This document shows, in pieces, positions 25,483 to 36,654 of a DNA stretch of 64,000 nt; position 1 is the first letter of the stretch, and the number at the start of each line of letters is the position of its first letter. The DNA lies in assembly GCF_002796605.1 (NCBI RefSeq), contig NZ_CP024923.1, forward strand, positions 4,347,501 through 4,411,500, in the 5' to 3' direction. Both the position numbers and the translations under genes were made by a program. Below the pieces are notes generated by a model. The model had not been told where the DNA came from and did not search any database. It saw only the letters and a program-made list of their open reading frames with translations. This DNA comes from Sphingomonas psychrotolerans (GTDB lineage Bacteria > Pseudomonadota > Alphaproteobacteria > Sphingomonadales > Sphingomonadaceae).

Positions 25483-26216
25483 GTCGAATATCCCCATTTG
25501 CGGTGGACACGCGACGATTGCGCCAGGCACGCCGTCCCGTGCCCACCGCTGCTTCATCAAGAAATCAGCCGATTGTGATCGGGCATTTGGCTAGACGGGA
25601 TAATCACGCGAGACCGGACAACGCCGGCGATTAAAATTGCGCATGAGAAATCGATGTCTGCTTGAGATCGGCGGCCATATGTCGGAACGGCCGCAAATGG
25701 GCGCGTAGCTGCCGTCAGTGCGGAAGGTCGAAGTTGGGGCCGCTAGTCGATAGGCAGCTTTCGGCTAACGGCTGGCGAAGTCGCCATTCGTTCTGATCAG
25801 CCATTCGTGCCTTCGAGTCGAGGTATCGACCGGAATTCATCGCCTACTCTTCCGCCGCAGGCCGGGGTGCTCCGCCACGACGGATATTGGCGCGCCCTGA
25901 TGAGCGGTCGTCGCGCCGCCAGGTCCATTTGATACCCTCGCCCTCGATGGGAGAGAGGGTCCTGCCTGAGGCAGTGCGAGAATGAGGGTTAGCCCTCCCC
26001 AAAAGTTGTGGCTTCAGGCCTCGCCCCCGGTCACATTCTCTCCCATCAAGAGCGGGCTTTGAGGCGGGTCGCACGATTCGAGTCTTCACTTCCACGCAGT
26101 CACGCCGCAGTCCGAATATTGAAACGCTACTGCAACGGTCTCGCCGCCAGATCGCAACAGCGCGCACCTATTGGCGCCCTCGCCCGGGGGATCACACCCG
26201 GGGGGAGAAATTCAAA
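25483..26216. other. 734-base intergenic region, no gene recognised
   Basis: This lies between the divergent adhesin and TonB receptor genes and must hold both promoters. An AT-richer stretch (about 25590-25680) is the likely adhesin promoter area. Repeat-like purine/pyrimidine tracts such as CCCTCGCCCTCGATGGGAGA (25933-25952) and CATTCTCTCCCATCAAGAGC (26034-26053) resemble decayed intergenic repeats. Two CCCGGG sites at about 26183-26200 could form a small hairpin just before the receptor's ribosome site. No open frame with convincing codon use was seen. Confidence 0.45.
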
Positions 26217-28898
26217 ATGTCGCACACTTCGCGCCTGCTTCGGGCAACGCTGCCGTTCACCCTCGCCGCATTGGGCGTCGTTCCATCCGCCCACGCGCAG
26301 ACTGCGGGTGCGGGCACTGATGACGCGGCGCAACCGGCGACCCAGTCCGACATGCAGGCGGATGCGCAGGGCGATGAGATCGTCGTCACCGGATCCTATG
26401 CCCGCAGTCTTGCCGCGGCGACCGAGACCAAGCGCCAGGCCGCGTACGGCGTCGATTCGATCAACTCGACCGATATCGGCAAATTCCCCACCCAGAACGT
26501 CGCCGAGGCGCTCCAGCTGGTCACCGGTGTCGCGATCACCCGGCCGCGCGGCGAAGGCCTCTATGTCAGCGTGCGCGGGCTCGGGCCGCAGTTCCAGAGC
26601 ACGATGCTCAACGGCCGCTCGGTCGCGATCAACGACCTGATCGAGAATGGCGGCGCCGCCGGCCGCCAGTTCCGCTTCGAGATGCTGCCGGCCGAGTTCG
26701 TCTCGCAGATCGACGTGGTCAAGACGCCGACCTCGGACATGACCGAAGGCGCGCTGGGCGGCAACATCGACGTGCACACCTTCCGCCCGCTCGAGGTCGG
26801 CACCAAGACCACGCTCAATCTGCGCGGCACCTACACGACGATGACCGACAAGGTGAAGCCCAACGCCACCGCACTGACCAGCTATAAGTCGGAAGACGGC
26901 ACCTTCGGCCTGCTCGCCGGCGCGCAATATTGGTCCAAGGCCGTCCGCAATGACCGCTGGTACAATAACGGCTGGATCCTGAACAGGTTCACCGCCCCTG
27001 CAGCCGGCGGGCTTCCGGCAGGCTTGTACACCCCCATCCGCACGCGTCCGACGATCGAGACCGAGAAGCGCGAGCGCTATTCGGGGCTGATCTCTGCCCA
27101 GTGGAAGCCCTCGGACGAGCTCGAGACCACGCTCGACGTGCTCGGCACGCGGCTCGACGTCGCTTATGACGAGTTCGGCCTCGACATCTATCCCGACGAT
27201 GCCGGTGGTTCCGGCGTTCCCGGCGTTTCGATCGTCCCCGGATCGGTCAAGCTCGACGGGAACACCGTGGTCGCCGCGACGATCAACAATGTGCGCTTCA
27301 TGGGCACGCGCGAATACAGCCTCAATCGCCACGACCTGCTCAGCGTCGGACTCAAGCAGAGCTGGAAGCCCGAGGGTTGGGATGTCACAGCCAACGTCAA
27401 TTGGTCGTACGCGCACAGCTTTCACCCGAGCTACGACGTGGGCACGGTGCGCAGCCGCATTCAGTTCAACGCGCCGCTGACCTACGACGCGACGGGCGGG
27501 TATAAGGTGATCCCGACCTTCACCACCACGGTCGACCCGACCAATCCGGCCAACTTCACGCTCTATCCGTTCAACATCGCCCCCAAGAACAGCAAGGACT
27601 GGGACTGGTATGCGCGGCTCGATGTCGGCCATCAGATGGACGGCTTCCTGACCAGGATCGCCGCCGGCGGCGAATATCACTGGCGCAAGCGCGATTACCG
27701 GCGCCGCGACTTCACCGTGACTCCCGCGGCCGGCACGCAGCTGCTGACCTTCGCGCCAGATGGCTATGAAGCGTTGCCGTTCGACGATTTCCTGAGTGGC
27801 GTGTCAGGCAATGGACCGCGCAACTGGATCGTGCCGATAACCAGCGTGTTCTACGACAAATTGTTCACCGATGCGGTGGCCAATGCGCCGCTGTCGGCGG
27901 GCGACCGTCGCGCCTCTTATGTGGTGACCGAGAAGACCGCGAGCGGCTATGTCCGCGCCGATTATGCGGTGGGATCGAGCATCACCGGCAATGTTGGCAT
28001 CCGCTATGTCCACACCGATCAGGTGGCGAGCGGCACGCTGACCCTTGGCACCACGCCAACTCCGGCGAGCTTCCCCAAGACCTTCAACAACTGGCTGCCG
28101 AGCTTCAATCTGCGCGCCGAGCTGAGCCCGACGCTCATCGCACGCCTCGCCGCCAGCCGTGTGCTCACCCGGCCCAACGTCACCCAGAGCGCGCCGCAGA
28201 TCAGCGTCTCGACCGACGCCGCGACCGGAAGCGGCGGCAATCCCGATCTCGTGCCCTTCCTCGCGACGCAGTTCGACGGCTCGCTCGAATGGTATTTCAA
28301 TCGCAAGGGCTCGCTGACTGCGGCCTTGTTCTACAAGGCGATGGACAATTACATCACTGCGCAGAACATCAACGTCGAGATCCCCGGCCGCGGCACGATC
28401 CTGCTGAGCACGCAGGTCAATGGCGGCGACGCGAAGGTTTACGGCGCCGAGGCGGCGTACAACCAGGTGTTCACTTTCCTGCCGAAGCCGCTCGATGGGC
28501 TGGGCATCCAGGCATCGTACACCCACACTTCGGTGCAGGCGAACTACACTGCCGGCGCGCGAACGATCGAGGATCAGCTGATCGGGCTGTCGAAGAACAG
28601 CTTCAACCTCGTCGGCTTTTACGATTACGGCCCGGTCTCGGCGCGGCTTTCTTATGTGTGGCGCGACAAATATCTGGCGGGCACCGGCAGCACCACGAAC
28701 ACGCCGAGCTATATCGACGCGTTCGGTTCGCTGGACGGGAACCTCTCGTTCCGGGTGACCGACAAGACGACGGTCAGCCTCGAGGCGATCAACATCGCCG
28801 GCGCACGGCAGTATAGCTACAGCGACGATCCGATCCGCTATAACGAGATCCATTATTGGGGCCGGACGATCCTGTTCGGCGTGCGGACGGAGTTCTGA
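26217..28898 (+). CDS. TonB-dependent receptor (TonB-Xanth-Caul type)
   Basis: This 893-residue outer-membrane receptor has a signal peptide (cleavage after SAHAQ, residue 28), a TonB box-like EIVVTG at 54-59, a plug domain and a C-terminal beta-barrel ending in Phe. Plug marks are DIGKFPTQNVAEALQLVTG, ITRPRGEGLYVSVRGLGPQ and VDVVKTPTS-type sequence. The barrel has TRPNVTQSAPQIS, EWYFNRKGSLTAALFYKAMDN and YGAEAAYNQVF. These features fit the Xanthomonas/Caulobacter TonB receptor subfamily, usually importing carbohydrates or other large nutrients. GGGGGGAGA precedes the ATG. The stop overlaps the start of a PI-PLC-like gene (TGATG), so the receptor and enzyme are made together. Confidence 0.93.
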   Translation: MSHTSRLLRATLPFTLAALGVVPSAHAQTAGAGTDDAAQPATQSDMQADAQGDEIVVTGSYARSLAAATETKRQAAYGVDSINSTDIGKFPTQNVAEALQLVTGVAITRPRGEGLYVSVRGLGPQFQSTMLNGRSVAINDLIENGGAAGRQFRFEMLPAEFVSQIDVVKTPTSDMTEGALGGNIDVHTFRPLEVGTKTTLNLRGTYTTMTDKVKPNATALTSYKSEDGTFGLLAGAQYWSKAVRNDRWYNNGWILNRFTAPAAGGLPAGLYTPIRTRPTIETEKRERYSGLISAQWKPSDELETTLDVLGTRLDVAYDEFGLDIYPDDAGGSGVPGVSIVPGSVKLDGNTVVAATINNVRFMGTREYSLNRHDLLSVGLKQSWKPEGWDVTANVNWSYAHSFHPSYDVGTVRSRIQFNAPLTYDATGGYKVIPTFTTTVDPTNPANFTLYPFNIAPKNSKDWDWYARLDVGHQMDGFLTRIAAGGEYHWRKRDYRRRDFTVTPAAGTQLLTFAPDGYEALPFDDFLSGVSGNGPRNWIVPITSVFYDKLFTDAVANAPLSAGDRRASYVVTEKTASGYVRADYAVGSSITGNVGIRYVHTDQVASGTLTLGTTPTPASFPKTFNNWLPSFNLRAELSPTLIARLAASRVLTRPNVTQSAPQISVSTDAATGSGGNPDLVPFLATQFDGSLEWYFNRKGSLTAALFYKAMDNYITAQNINVEIPGRGTILLSTQVNGGDAKVYGAEAAYNQVFTFLPKPLDGLGIQASYTHTSVQANYTAGARTIEDQLIGLSKNSFNLVGFYDYGPVSARLSYVWRDKYLAGTGSTTNTPSYIDAFGSLDGNLSFRVTDKTTVSLEAINIAGARQYSYSDDPIRYNEIHYWGRTILFGVRTEF

Positions 28899-29989
28899 TG
28901 CTCAAGGCGATCCTAGCTGTCGCTGCGCTGGCTTCGGCCGGCGCGGCGGCGGCCCCGCAGACGATGAACGACGTCCAGGTCGTCGGCTCGCACAACAGCT
29001 TCAAGGCACGCATCCCCGCCGCGGTAATGGCGAAGCTGCGCGCGATGGACTCGAAATCGGCCGACGGGCTCGATTATTACCATGTGCCGCTTACGAACCA
29101 GCTCGATGCCGGCGTGCGCCAGTTCGAGCTCGACATCTTCGCGGATCCCGAGGGCGGCCGCTATGCCGATCCCAAGGGGGAAGCCTGGGCCAAGGCGGCC
29201 GGCGAAGTCACCGGCTTCGATCGCGCGGCGATGCTGAAGCCGGGGTTCAAGGTGTTCCACATCCCCGATGTGGATTATCTGAGCACCTGCGCGACTTTGG
29301 TCGGGTGTTTGCGCGAAGTCGATCGCTGGTCGCGGGCGCATCCGAACCATCTGCCGATCATGATCACGATCAACGCCGCCGACACGCCTTCGGGCCGGCC
29401 GGGGATCACCAGTCCCTTGGCGCTCGACGACAAGGCGCTGCTCGATGCGCTGGACGGCGAGATCCGTTCGGTGCTGCCGGGCAAGCGGCTGATCACGCCC
29501 GACGAGGTGCGCGGGAGCGCGCCGACGCTGCGTGACGCGGTGCGGACGCGCGGCTGGCCGACGCTGAAGGCGACGCGGGGACGGATCTACGTGTTGCTCG
29601 ACGTGCGCGCCGCGGTGTCGAATGCCTATCGCGCGGAGCATCCGTCGTTGGCCGGGCGGGCAATGTTCGGCTGGTATCCCGATGGCGAACCCGAGGCGGC
29701 GGTGCAGATCGTCCAGGATCCGCTGTTGGACGGCGAGAAGATCCGCAAGTGGGTCGCCGAGGGCGTGATCGTACGAACCCGCACCGACGCCAATACCGTC
29801 GAGGCACGCACCCGCGATTTCGCCAAGGCACGTGCGGCAATGGCGAGTGGGGCGCAGGCGATCAGCACTGATTATTACCCCGGCGCGCCCGATCCGTTGC
29901 AGGCCGGCTTCGTCGTGACGCTGCCCGACAAGGCAATGGCACGGTGCAGCCCGGTGCGCGTGGCGGCGGGGTGTTCGCTGCGGCCGTGA
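28898..29989 (+). CDS. Calcium-dependent PI-PLC-like phosphodiesterase
   Basis: This 363-residue protein has a signal peptide (about 19 residues) and a PI-PLC-like TIM barrel of the bacterial Ca2+-dependent phosphoinositide phospholipase C type. The first catalytic His is in VVGSHNSFK (His32). GVRQFELDIFADPEGG carries the metal-binding Glu and Asp, FKVFHIPDVDYLSTC the second His, and LPIMITINAAD, GRIYVLLDV and STDYYPG complete the barrel. Such enzymes cleave glycerophospho- or inositol-phosphodiesters in the periplasm. The ATG shares one base with the receptor stop. This suggests uptake of a lipid- or inositol-phosphate-derived nutrient, which is inference from context. The stop abuts the convergent hutU stop with a single base between. 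Confidence 0.85.
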   Translation: MLKAILAVAALASAGAAAAPQTMNDVQVVGSHNSFKARIPAAVMAKLRAMDSKSADGLDYYHVPLTNQLDAGVRQFELDIFADPEGGRYADPKGEAWAKAAGEVTGFDRAAMLKPGFKVFHIPDVDYLSTCATLVGCLREVDRWSRAHPNHLPIMITINAADTPSGRPGITSPLALDDKALLDALDGEIRSVLPGKRLITPDEVRGSAPTLRDAVRTRGWPTLKATRGRIYVLLDVRAAVSNAYRAEHPSLAGRAMFGWYPDGEPEAAVQIVQDPLLDGEKIRKWVAEGVIVRTRTDANTVEARTRDFAKARAAMASGAQAISTDYYPGAPDPLQAGFVVTLPDKAMARCSPVRVAAGCSLRP

Positions 29990-29990
29990 T

Positions 29991-31661
29991 TCAGCCGAGG
30001 ATGCCTGGCAAATCGAGACCCTGCTCGCGGGCGCAATCCAGCGCGATTTCGTAGCCTGCATCGGCGTGACGCATCACGCCGGTGGCGGGGTCGTTCCACA
30101 ACACGCGTTCGATCCGGCGGGCGGCGTCCCGGGTGCCGTCGCAGACGATCACCATTCCCGAATGCTGCGAGAAGCCCATGCCGACCCCGCCACCGTGATG
30201 GAGCGACACCCAGGTCGCGCCGCTGGCGGTGTTGAGCAGGGCGTTGAGCAGCGGCCAGTCCGAGACGGCGTCGGAGCCGTCCTGCATCTTCTCGGTTTCG
30301 CGGTTCGGCGAGGCGACCGAACCCGAATCGAGATGGTCGCGGCCGATGACGATCGGGGCCTTGAGTTCACCGCTGGCGACCATTTCGTTGAAGGCGAGGC
30401 CGAGGCGGTGGCGGTCCCCCAGGCCCACCCAGCAGATCCGCGCCGGCAGGCCCTGAAAGTGGATGCGGTCGCGCGCCATGTCGAGCCAGTTGTGGAGATG
30501 CTGGTTGTCGGGAAGCAATTCCCTCACCTTGGCGTCGGTCTTCCAGATGTCCTCGGGATCGCCCGACAGCGCCACCCAGCGGAACGGACCGATTCCGCGG
30601 CAGAAAAGCGGGCGGATATAAGCGGGGACGAAGCCGGGGAAGTCGAATGCGTCGGTGACGCCCTCCTCGAAAGCCATCTGGCGGATGTTGTTGCCGTAAT
30701 CGACCGTCGGGACGCCTTGTCCGTGGAAGTCGAGCATCGCGCGGACGTGGATCGCCATCGAGGCGCGGGCGGCCTTGTCGAGGCCTTCGGGATCGTCGGC
30801 GCGGGCGCGTTCCCATCGGTCGAGGTTCCAGCCTGCGGGTAAATAGCCGTTGCGCGGATCGTGCGCCGAGGTCTGGTCGGTCACGGCATCGGGGCGGATG
30901 CCGCGGCGGACCATCTCGGGGTAGATCTCCGCGGCATTGCCGAGCAGGCCGACCGAGACGGCCTTGCCGGCGGCGTGGGCTTCCGTGACGATGGCGAGCG
31001 CTTCCTCGATCGTCGCGGCCTGGGCGTCGAGATAGCCGGTCTTGAGCCGCATCTCGATCCGCGAGGGCTGGCATTCGACGGCGATGCACGAGGCGCCGGC
31101 CATCGTCGCGGCGAGCGGCTGAGCGCCGCCCATGCCGCCGAGCCCGGCGGTGAGGATCCAGCGGCCTTGCAGGCTGCCGCCGAAATGCTGGCGGCCCATT
31201 TCGGCGAAGGTCTCGTAGGTGCCCTGAACGATGCCTTGGCTGCCGATATAGATCCAGCTGCCGGCGGTCATCTGGCCGTACATCATCAGACCCTTGCGAT
31301 CGAGCGCGTTGAAATGCTCCCAATTGGCCCAGTGCGGTACGAGGTTCGAATTGGCGAGCAGCACCCGGGGCGCGTCGGCATGAGTGCGGAAGATGCCGAC
31401 CGGCTTGCCCGACTGGATCAGCAGGGTCTGGTCGTCTTCGAGCCGTCGCAAGCTGGCGACGATCGCGTCATAGCTCTCCCAATCGCGCGCGGCGCGGCCG
31501 ATCCCGCCATAGACGATCAGTTCCTCCGGTCTTTCCGCGACCTCGGGATCCAGATTATTCATCAGCATGCGCAGGGGGGCTTCGGTGAGCCAGCTCTTCG
31601 CGCTCAATTCGGTGCCGCGTGCGGCGCGGATGTTGCGGCTGTTGTCGCGGCGGGTGGTCAT
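29991..31661 (-). CDS. hutU: Urocanate hydratase
   Basis: This 556-residue cytosolic enzyme adds water to urocanate using tightly bound NAD+ as electrophile, giving 4-imidazolone-5-propanoate, step two of histidine degradation. Highly conserved blocks are [72 protein letters not shown] (NAD site), [33 protein letters not shown] and [17 protein letters not shown]. The length is exactly family-typical. Its ATG overlaps the hutG stop by four bases (ATGA). It is the last gene of the hutI-hutH-hutG-hutU operon. Confidence 0.98.
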   Translation of the reverse strand: MTTRRDNSRNIRAARGTELSAKSWLTEAPLRMLMNNLDPEVAERPEELIVYGGIGRAARDWESYDAIVASLRRLEDDQTLLIQSGKPVGIFRTHADAPRVLLANSNLVPHWANWEHFNALDRKGLMMYGQMTAGSWIYIGSQGIVQGTYETFAEMGRQHFGGSLQGRWILTAGLGGMGGAQPLAATMAGASCIAVECQPSRIEMRLKTGYLDAQAATIEEALAIVTEAHAAGKAVSVGLLGNAAEIYPEMVRRGIRPDAVTDQTSAHDPRNGYLPAGWNLDRWERARADDPEGLDKAARASMAIHVRAMLDFHGQGVPTVDYGNNIRQMAFEEGVTDAFDFPGFVPAYIRPLFCRGIGPFRWVALSGDPEDIWKTDAKVRELLPDNQHLHNWLDMARDRIHFQGLPARICWVGLGDRHRLGLAFNEMVASGELKAPIVIGRDHLDSGSVASPNRETEKMQDGSDAVSDWPLLNALLNTASGATWVSLHHGGGVGMGFSQHSGMVIVCDGTRDAARRIERVLWNDPATGVMRHADAGYEIALDCAREQGLDLPGILG

Positions 31662-32473
31662 GTCGTCTTCCAGTCGAGGCAGGCGGCGAGGATGTTCCGG
31701 AGATGCGTCGCAAGCGGCGCGGCGCGCGTGGCGTCATACGGCGTCGGCCAGTTGGTCTCGTCGGGCGTGTCTGGCTCGTCGAGATAGCCGCGGCAGGCGA
31801 GTTCCATCTGGATCGCGTGCACGCCGGTTTCGGGGCGGCCGTGATGACGGGTGGTGTAGCCGCCGCGGAAGCGGCCGTTGACCACCAGCGAGCGCCCGGT
31901 GGCGGCGCAGGCGCGCTCGACCGCCTGTTCGAGCGCGGGATCGCAGGTCACGCCGTTGTTGGTGCCGATGTTGAACTGGGGGAGTTCGCCGTCGAACAGG
32001 CGGGGCATGTGGCTGCGGATCGAGTGGCAATCGTAGAGGACGACATGGCCGTGCAGGTCGCGCAGACGGACAAGCTCGGCTGAAATTGCGGTGTGATAGG
32101 GCGTCAGCCAGCGATCACGGCGTTCGGCGATCTCCGCCACGCCGGGTTCCTGGCCGGGCACGTAGAGCGACTCGCCGTCGAAGGTGGTGGTCGGGCAAAG
32201 CTCGGTGGTGGTCTGACCCGGATAGAGCGACGCGCCGGAGGGGTCGCGGTTCACGTCGATGACGCTGCGCGAGAGGCTGGTGCGGACGATCGTCGCGTCC
32301 ATATCCTCGGCGAAGACATAGAGCCGGTCGATCCACCAGTCGGCGTCCTTGCGCGCGCGCCATAAGGAGACGAAGCGCGGGGCGAGATCGTCGGGGATAT
32401 GGGTGCCGGTGTGCGGCATGCCGAGCACTAGCGGCGCGGTCCCGCGGCGGACATGGAGCCAATCCTTAGCCAT
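31658..32473 (-). CDS. hutG: N-formylglutamate deformylase
   Basis: This 271-residue zinc hydrolase of the N-formylglutamate amidohydrolase family releases formate and glutamate, the last step of the pathway that runs through HutF. Signature segments are [16 protein letters not shown] near the N-terminus, [45 protein letters not shown] and [25 protein letters not shown]. The His/Glu residues in MPHTG, DCHS and the final HAIQ-E block are probable metal and substrate ligands. The start at 32473 overlaps the end of hutH by 8 bases and the stop overlaps the hutU start by 3. It is cytosolic. Confidence 0.95.
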   Translation of the reverse strand: MAKDWLHVRRGTAPLVLGMPHTGTHIPDDLAPRFVSLWRARKDADWWIDRLYVFAEDMDATIVRTSLSRSVIDVNRDPSGASLYPGQTTTELCPTTTFDGESLYVPGQEPGVAEIAERRDRWLTPYHTAISAELVRLRDLHGHVVLYDCHSIRSHMPRLFDGELPQFNIGTNNGVTCDPALEQAVERACAATGRSLVVNGRFRGGYTTRHHGRPETGVHAIQMELACRGYLDEPDTPDETNWPTPYDATRAAPLATHLRNILAACLDWKTT

Positions 32474-33998
32474 GCGCGACCGCGGGGACGGGGACGGCAT
32501 GCGCTTCGGCGATCTCGCGCAGCTTTCCCGAGCGGACGACCTGCGCGGCGGCGGCGATGTCGGGGTGGAAATAGCGGTCGTCGTCGAGATGCGCGACGGC
32601 GCCACGGACGTGGCGGTGGACCGCGTGGATCGCGGCGCTGCTCTCGATCGGCGCGTGGAAGTCATAGCCCTGCGCGGCGGCGAGCAATTCGATCCCTATC
32701 ACGTGGCCGGTATTGTCGGCCATCGCCATCAGCCGGCGGGCGCCGTGTGCGGCCATCGAGACATGGTCTTCCTGATTGGCCGAGGTCGGGATCGAATCGA
32801 CGCTGGCCGGCCAGGCACGCTGCTTGTTCTCGGAGACCAGAGCGGCGGCGGTGACCTGCGGGATCATGAAGCCCGAATTGAGCCCCGGGCGCGGGGTGAG
32901 GAAGGCGGGAAGACCGGACAATGCGGGATCGACCAGCATCGCCAGCCGGCGCTCTGACAGCGAACCGATCTCGCACAAGGCCATTGCGATCATGTCGGCG
33001 GCGAAGGCGACGGGCTCGGCGTGAAAATTGCCGCCCGACAGCACTTCGTCGGTGTCGGCGAAGACGAGCGGGTTGTCCGAAACGCTGTTCGCTTCGGTTC
33101 CCAAGGTGGTCGCGGCCTGGCGGAGCAGATCGAGCGCGGCGCCCATCACCTGCGGCTGGCAGCGCAGGCAATAGGGGTCCTGGACGCGCTTGTCGTCTTC
33201 GCGATGCGAGGCGCGCAAGGGGGAGCCGTGCATCATCGCGCGAAGCATCGCGGCAACCTCGATCTGGCCGCGATGCCCGCGCAGTTCGTGGATACGCGGG
33301 TCGAACGGCGTGTCCGAGCCCTTGGCGGCTTCGGTGGAGAGCGCGCCGGCGACGAGCGCGGCCGCGTGCAGCGCCTCTGCCTCGAAGAGGCCGGCGAGCG
33401 CATAGGCGCAGGAGAATTGCGTGCCGTTGAGCAGCGCCAGCCCTTCCTTGGGGCCGAGCGCCAGCGGGGCCAGGCCGGCATCGCGCAATGCCTGTTCGGC
33501 GGGAAGCCGCCCGGCGGGGGTGTCGATCTCGCCGACGCCGATCATCGCCGCAGTCATGTGCGCGAGCGGCGCGAGGTCGCCCGAGGCGCCGACCGAACCC
33601 TGCGCCGGAACCACGGGCAAGAGATCGCGCGCCAGCATCGCTTCGAGCAGGTCGATCGTCGCGAGGCGGACGCCCGAGGCGCCGCGGCCGAGGCTCGCCA
33701 GCTTGAGCGCCATCATCAGGCGCAGAACGGGGCGTGGCATCGGATCGCCTACCCCGGCGGCATGCGAGAGGACGAGATTGCGCTGGAGCGTGTCGAGATC
33801 GGCCGGTTCGATGCGGATGCTGGCGAGCAGGCCGAAGCCGGTGTTGACGCCGTACACGGCAAGGTCCCCCGCGGCGATCCGCGCGATCGTATCGGCGGCG
33901 CGTTGCACGGCTTCGCGGCAGGCGGGATCGAGCCGCGCATCGGCGCCCCGATAGATGCTGCGCCATTGCTCGAGCGGCACTGCACCGGGCACGATCAT
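32466..33998 (-). CDS. hutH: Histidine ammonia-lyase
   Basis: This 510-residue enzyme deaminates histidine to urocanate and ammonia, the committed first step. The MIO prosthetic group forms from Ala138-Ser139-Gly140 in [14 protein letters not shown]. Other conserved parts are [60 protein letters not shown] and [18 protein letters not shown]. The length and motif order are those of a full active enzyme. The ATG at 33998 overlaps the hutI stop by three bases (ATGA). It is the second gene of the operon and is probably controlled by HutC from the promoter upstream of hutI. Confidence 0.98.
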   Translation of the reverse strand: MIVPGAVPLEQWRSIYRGADARLDPACREAVQRAADTIARIAAGDLAVYGVNTGFGLLASIRIEPADLDTLQRNLVLSHAAGVGDPMPRPVLRLMMALKLASLGRGASGVRLATIDLLEAMLARDLLPVVPAQGSVGASGDLAPLAHMTAAMIGVGEIDTPAGRLPAEQALRDAGLAPLALGPKEGLALLNGTQFSCAYALAGLFEAEALHAAALVAGALSTEAAKGSDTPFDPRIHELRGHRGQIEVAAMLRAMMHGSPLRASHREDDKRVQDPYCLRCQPQVMGAALDLLRQAATTLGTEANSVSDNPLVFADTDEVLSGGNFHAEPVAFAADMIAMALCEIGSLSERRLAMLVDPALSGLPAFLTPRPGLNSGFMIPQVTAAALVSENKQRAWPASVDSIPTSANQEDHVSMAAHGARRLMAMADNTGHVIGIELLAAAQGYDFHAPIESSAAIHAVHRHVRGAVAHLDDDRYFHPDIAAAAQVVRSGKLREIAEAHAVPVPAVAHG

Positions 33999-35197
33999 GT
34001 TCGTCCTCCAAAGATGCGGGCATGGAGCGGGTTGAAGCCCATACGGTAGACGAGCTCGGCCGGTTCCTTGATGTCCCAGATCGCGAGATCGCAGCGTTTG
34101 CCGGGCTCGAGCGTGCCGATGGTGTCGAGCCGGCCGAGCGCGCGCGCGGCTTCGCGGGTCATGCCGGCGATGCATTCGTCGACGGTGAGGCGGAACAGGG
34201 TCGCGGCCATGTTCATCGCGAGCAGGGGCGAGGTGAGCGGCGAGGTGCCGGGATTGCAGTCGGTCGCCACGGCGATCGGAACACCGGCGGTGCGGAGCGC
34301 GTCGATCGGGGGGAGGCGCGCCTCGCGCGTGAAATAGAAGGCGCCGGGGAGCAGCACCGCGACCGTGCCCGCGCGCGCCATCGCGTCGATGCCCGCTTCG
34401 TCGAGATGTTCGAGATGATCGGCCGAGAGGGCGCCGAATGCGGCGGCGAGTGCGGCGCCGTGGAGATTGGAGAGCTGTTCGGCGTGGAGCTTGACCGGCA
34501 GGCCGTGCGCGGCTGCGGCTTCGAAGACCCGGCGTACCTGATCGGTGTTGAAGCCGATCCCTTCGCAAAAGGCGTCGACTGCGTCGGCGAGCCCGGCGAC
34601 GGCAGGGATCATCTCGTTGCAGACCAGATCGACATAGCCGTCCGGGTCTCCGGCGAATTCCGGGGGCAAAGCATGCGCGCCGAGGAAGGTGGCGGCGATC
34701 CCCACCCGACGCGCTTCGCCGAGCGCGCGGGCGGCTTCGAGCATCTTGATTTCGTCCGCCGGCGAGAGGCCGTAGCCGGACTTGATCTCGACCGTGGTGA
34801 GGCCCTCGACCAGCATCGCGTCGAGGCGGGGCAGGGCTTCGGCGATCAGCTGCTCCCGGCTGGCGGCGCGAGTCGCGGTCATGGTCGAGACGATGCCGCC
34901 GCCGGCGCGGGCGATCGCTTCGTAGCTCGCGCCGGCCAGCCGCAGCTCGAACTCGCGCGCGCGATTGCCGGCATATACGAGGTGCGTGTGGCAATCGATC
35001 AGCCCGGGCGTGATCCAGCGCCCGGCGCAATCGTGCACAGTCCCGGCGTCGAAGGCGGGGGCCTCGGCGCGGGGGCCGGCATAGACGATGGACTCGCCGG
35101 TGGCGGCGATCAGGCCGTCCTCCATCACGCCGAGACCGGGAAGATCGCCGCGCAGCGTGGCCAGTCTGGCGTTGCTCCACAGCTGCTCGACGCGCAC
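33995..35197 (-). CDS. hutI: Imidazolonepropionase
   Basis: This 400-residue metal-dependent amidohydrolase opens imidazolonepropionate to N-formiminoglutamate, step three. The metal motif [12 protein letters not shown] places His70 and His72. [36 protein letters not shown] and [13 protein letters not shown] are family blocks with further ligands. A GTG start at 35197 is preferred: AGGAGG lies seven bases upstream and the protein then begins like other HutI proteins ([13 protein letters not shown]). An upstream ATG at 35239 would run into the hutF promoter region. It is the first gene of the minus-strand hut operon. Confidence 0.96.
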   Translation of the reverse strand: MRVEQLWSNARLATLRGDLPGLGVMEDGLIAATGESIVYAGPRAEAPAFDAGTVHDCAGRWITPGLIDCHTHLVYAGNRAREFELRLAGASYEAIARAGGGIVSTMTATRAASREQLIAEALPRLDAMLVEGLTTVEIKSGYGLSPADEIKMLEAARALGEARRVGIAATFLGAHALPPEFAGDPDGYVDLVCNEMIPAVAGLADAVDAFCEGIGFNTDQVRRVFEAAAAHGLPVKLHAEQLSNLHGAALAAAFGALSADHLEHLDEAGIDAMARAGTVAVLLPGAFYFTREARLPPIDALRTAGVPIAVATDCNPGTSPLTSPLLAMNMAATLFRLTVDECIAGMTREAARALGRLDTIGTLEPGKRCDLAIWDIKEPAELVYRMGFNPLHARIFGGRT

Positions 35198-35249
35198 GCC
35201 CTGACCTCCTCGAAGCGACTGGAATCGATCCTCTATCATGCCGGCGGAA

Positions 35250-35261
35250 ATGTCTATACAT
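35250..35261. promoter_or_regulatory. Candidate HutC operator between hutI and hutF
   Basis: ATGTCTATACAT is a near-perfect 12-base palindrome with TGT...ACA ends, located in the 95-base gap between divergent hutI and hutF. It is AT-rich in a GC-rich background and resembles the TGTATATACA-type sites bound by HutC-family repressors. The hutC gene itself is at the end of the hutF transcript. The assignment rests on motif and position. Confidence 0.6.
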
Positions 35262-35292
35262 TTATCGGCGACACGATTTGGAAGGGGTGGCG

Positions 35293-36654
35293 ATGCAGTC
35301 CTGGTGGTTCGAGGCGGCGCTGCTGGCGGATGGATGGGCGGAGCGCGTTCGCATGACCGTGCAGGACGGCCGGATCGTCACGCTGGCCCCCGATTCGGCG
35401 CGCGAAGCGGAGGACGAGCGGCACGGAATCGCTCTGCCCGGCATCGCGAACCTGCACAGTCACGCATTCCAGCGCGGCATGGCGGGGATGGCCGAGCGCC
35501 GCGGGCCGGGCGCGGACAGCTTCTGGACCTGGCGCGACACCATGTACCGCTTTGCCAATGCAATCGGGCCCGATGAGATTGAGGCAATCGCCGCGCTCGC
35601 ATTTATCGAGATGCTCGAGGCGGGCTTCGTGCGGGTGGGCGAATTCCACTATGTCCATCACGACCGCGACGGCACGCCCTTCTCCAATCCGGCGGAGATG
35701 GGCGGGCGACTCGCCGCCGCCGCGGCGGAGACCGGGATCGGGCTGACCTTGCTGCCGGTGCTGTACATGACCTCGGGCTTTGGCGGGGTGCCGCCCAGGC
35801 CCGAGCAAAGGCGATTCATCCACGATGCCGACGGCTATGCGCGATTGATCGAGGCGTCGCGCGCGGCGGTGGCGGGACTTGCCGACGCCCGGGTCGGGGT
35901 TGCGCCGCACAGCTTGCGCGCCGTCACTCCGGAAGGCCTCTACGCCGCACTGGCGGTCGGCGGGCGGGGGCCGGTGCATATCCATATCGCCGAACAGACC
36001 GGCGAAGTGGACGATTGCCTGCGCCATAGCGGCGCGGCGCCGGTCGAATGGCTGCTCGCCAATGCGCCGGTGAATGCGCGTTGGTGCCTGGTGCATGCGA
36101 CGCACGCGACCTCGGCGGAGCTGGACGGGATCGCGCGCAGCGGCGCGGTGGTCGGCCTGTGCCCGATCACCGAAGCCAATCTGGGCGATGGTGTGTTCCC
36201 CGCGGCCGAGTTGTCCGCCGCGGGCGGGCGCTTCGGGGTGGGATCGGATTCGAACGTGCTGATCGATCTGGCCCAGGAACTGCGCAGCCTCGAATATTCG
36301 CAGCGGCTGACGCATCGGGCGCGCAATCTGCTGTCGAGTGACGACAGCCCTTCGACCGGGCGGACGCTGTTCGACGCCGCGGGGCGGGGTGGGGCACAGG
36401 CGCTAGGCGGTGCGGATCATGGTCTTGCGCCCGGCGCGCGTGCCGACTTCGTGACGCTCGATCGGTCGCATCCAACGCTCGCGGACCGGGCTGGAGACGC
36501 ATTGCTTGATGCCTTTGTATTCGCGAATGGCGGCGGCATGATCGATGGGGTTTGGTGTGGCGGGCGGCAAAAGGTCCGGGGCGGACGGCATGTCGCGCGC
36601 GCGGGGGTGGTGCGGCGCTATGCGGCGACGCTCGCGAGGCTCGCCATCCTGTGA
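35293..36654 (+). CDS. hutF: Formimidoylglutamate deiminase
   Basis: This 453-residue amidohydrolase-superfamily enzyme hydrolyses N-formiminoglutamate to N-formylglutamate and ammonia. With HutG this makes the five-step route. Zinc ligands are in [18 protein letters not shown] (His55, His57), the central [19 protein letters not shown] and [25 protein letters not shown]. The substrate-binding segment [11 protein letters not shown] is typical of HutF. AAGGGG lies just upstream of the ATG at 35293. The stop overlaps the hutC GTG start (GTGA), so enzyme and repressor are translationally coupled. Confidence 0.96.
   Translation: MQSWWFEAALLADGWAERVRMTVQDGRIVTLAPDSAREAEDERHGIALPGIANLHSHAFQRGMAGMAERRGPGADSFWTWRDTMYRFANAIGPDEIEAIAALAFIEMLEAGFVRVGEFHYVHHDRDGTPFSNPAEMGGRLAAAAAETGIGLTLLPVLYMTSGFGGVPPRPEQRRFIHDADGYARLIEASRAAVAGLADARVGVAPHSLRAVTPEGLYAALAVGGRGPVHIHIAEQTGEVDDCLRHSGAAPVEWLLANAPVNARWCLVHATHATSAELDGIARSGAVVGLCPITEANLGDGVFPAAELSAAGGRFGVGSDSNVLIDLAQELRSLEYSQRLTHRARNLLSSDDSPSTGRTLFDAAGRGGAQALGGADHGLAPGARADFVTLDRSHPTLADRAGDALLDAFVFANGGGMIDGVWCGGRQKVRGGRHVARAGVVRRYAATLARLAIL

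Noticed and set aside
35198..35239. Longer HutI starting at the ATG at 35239
   Set aside because: The AGGAGG-spaced GTG at 35197 gives the conserved N-terminus, and the extension would overlap the divergent promoter.
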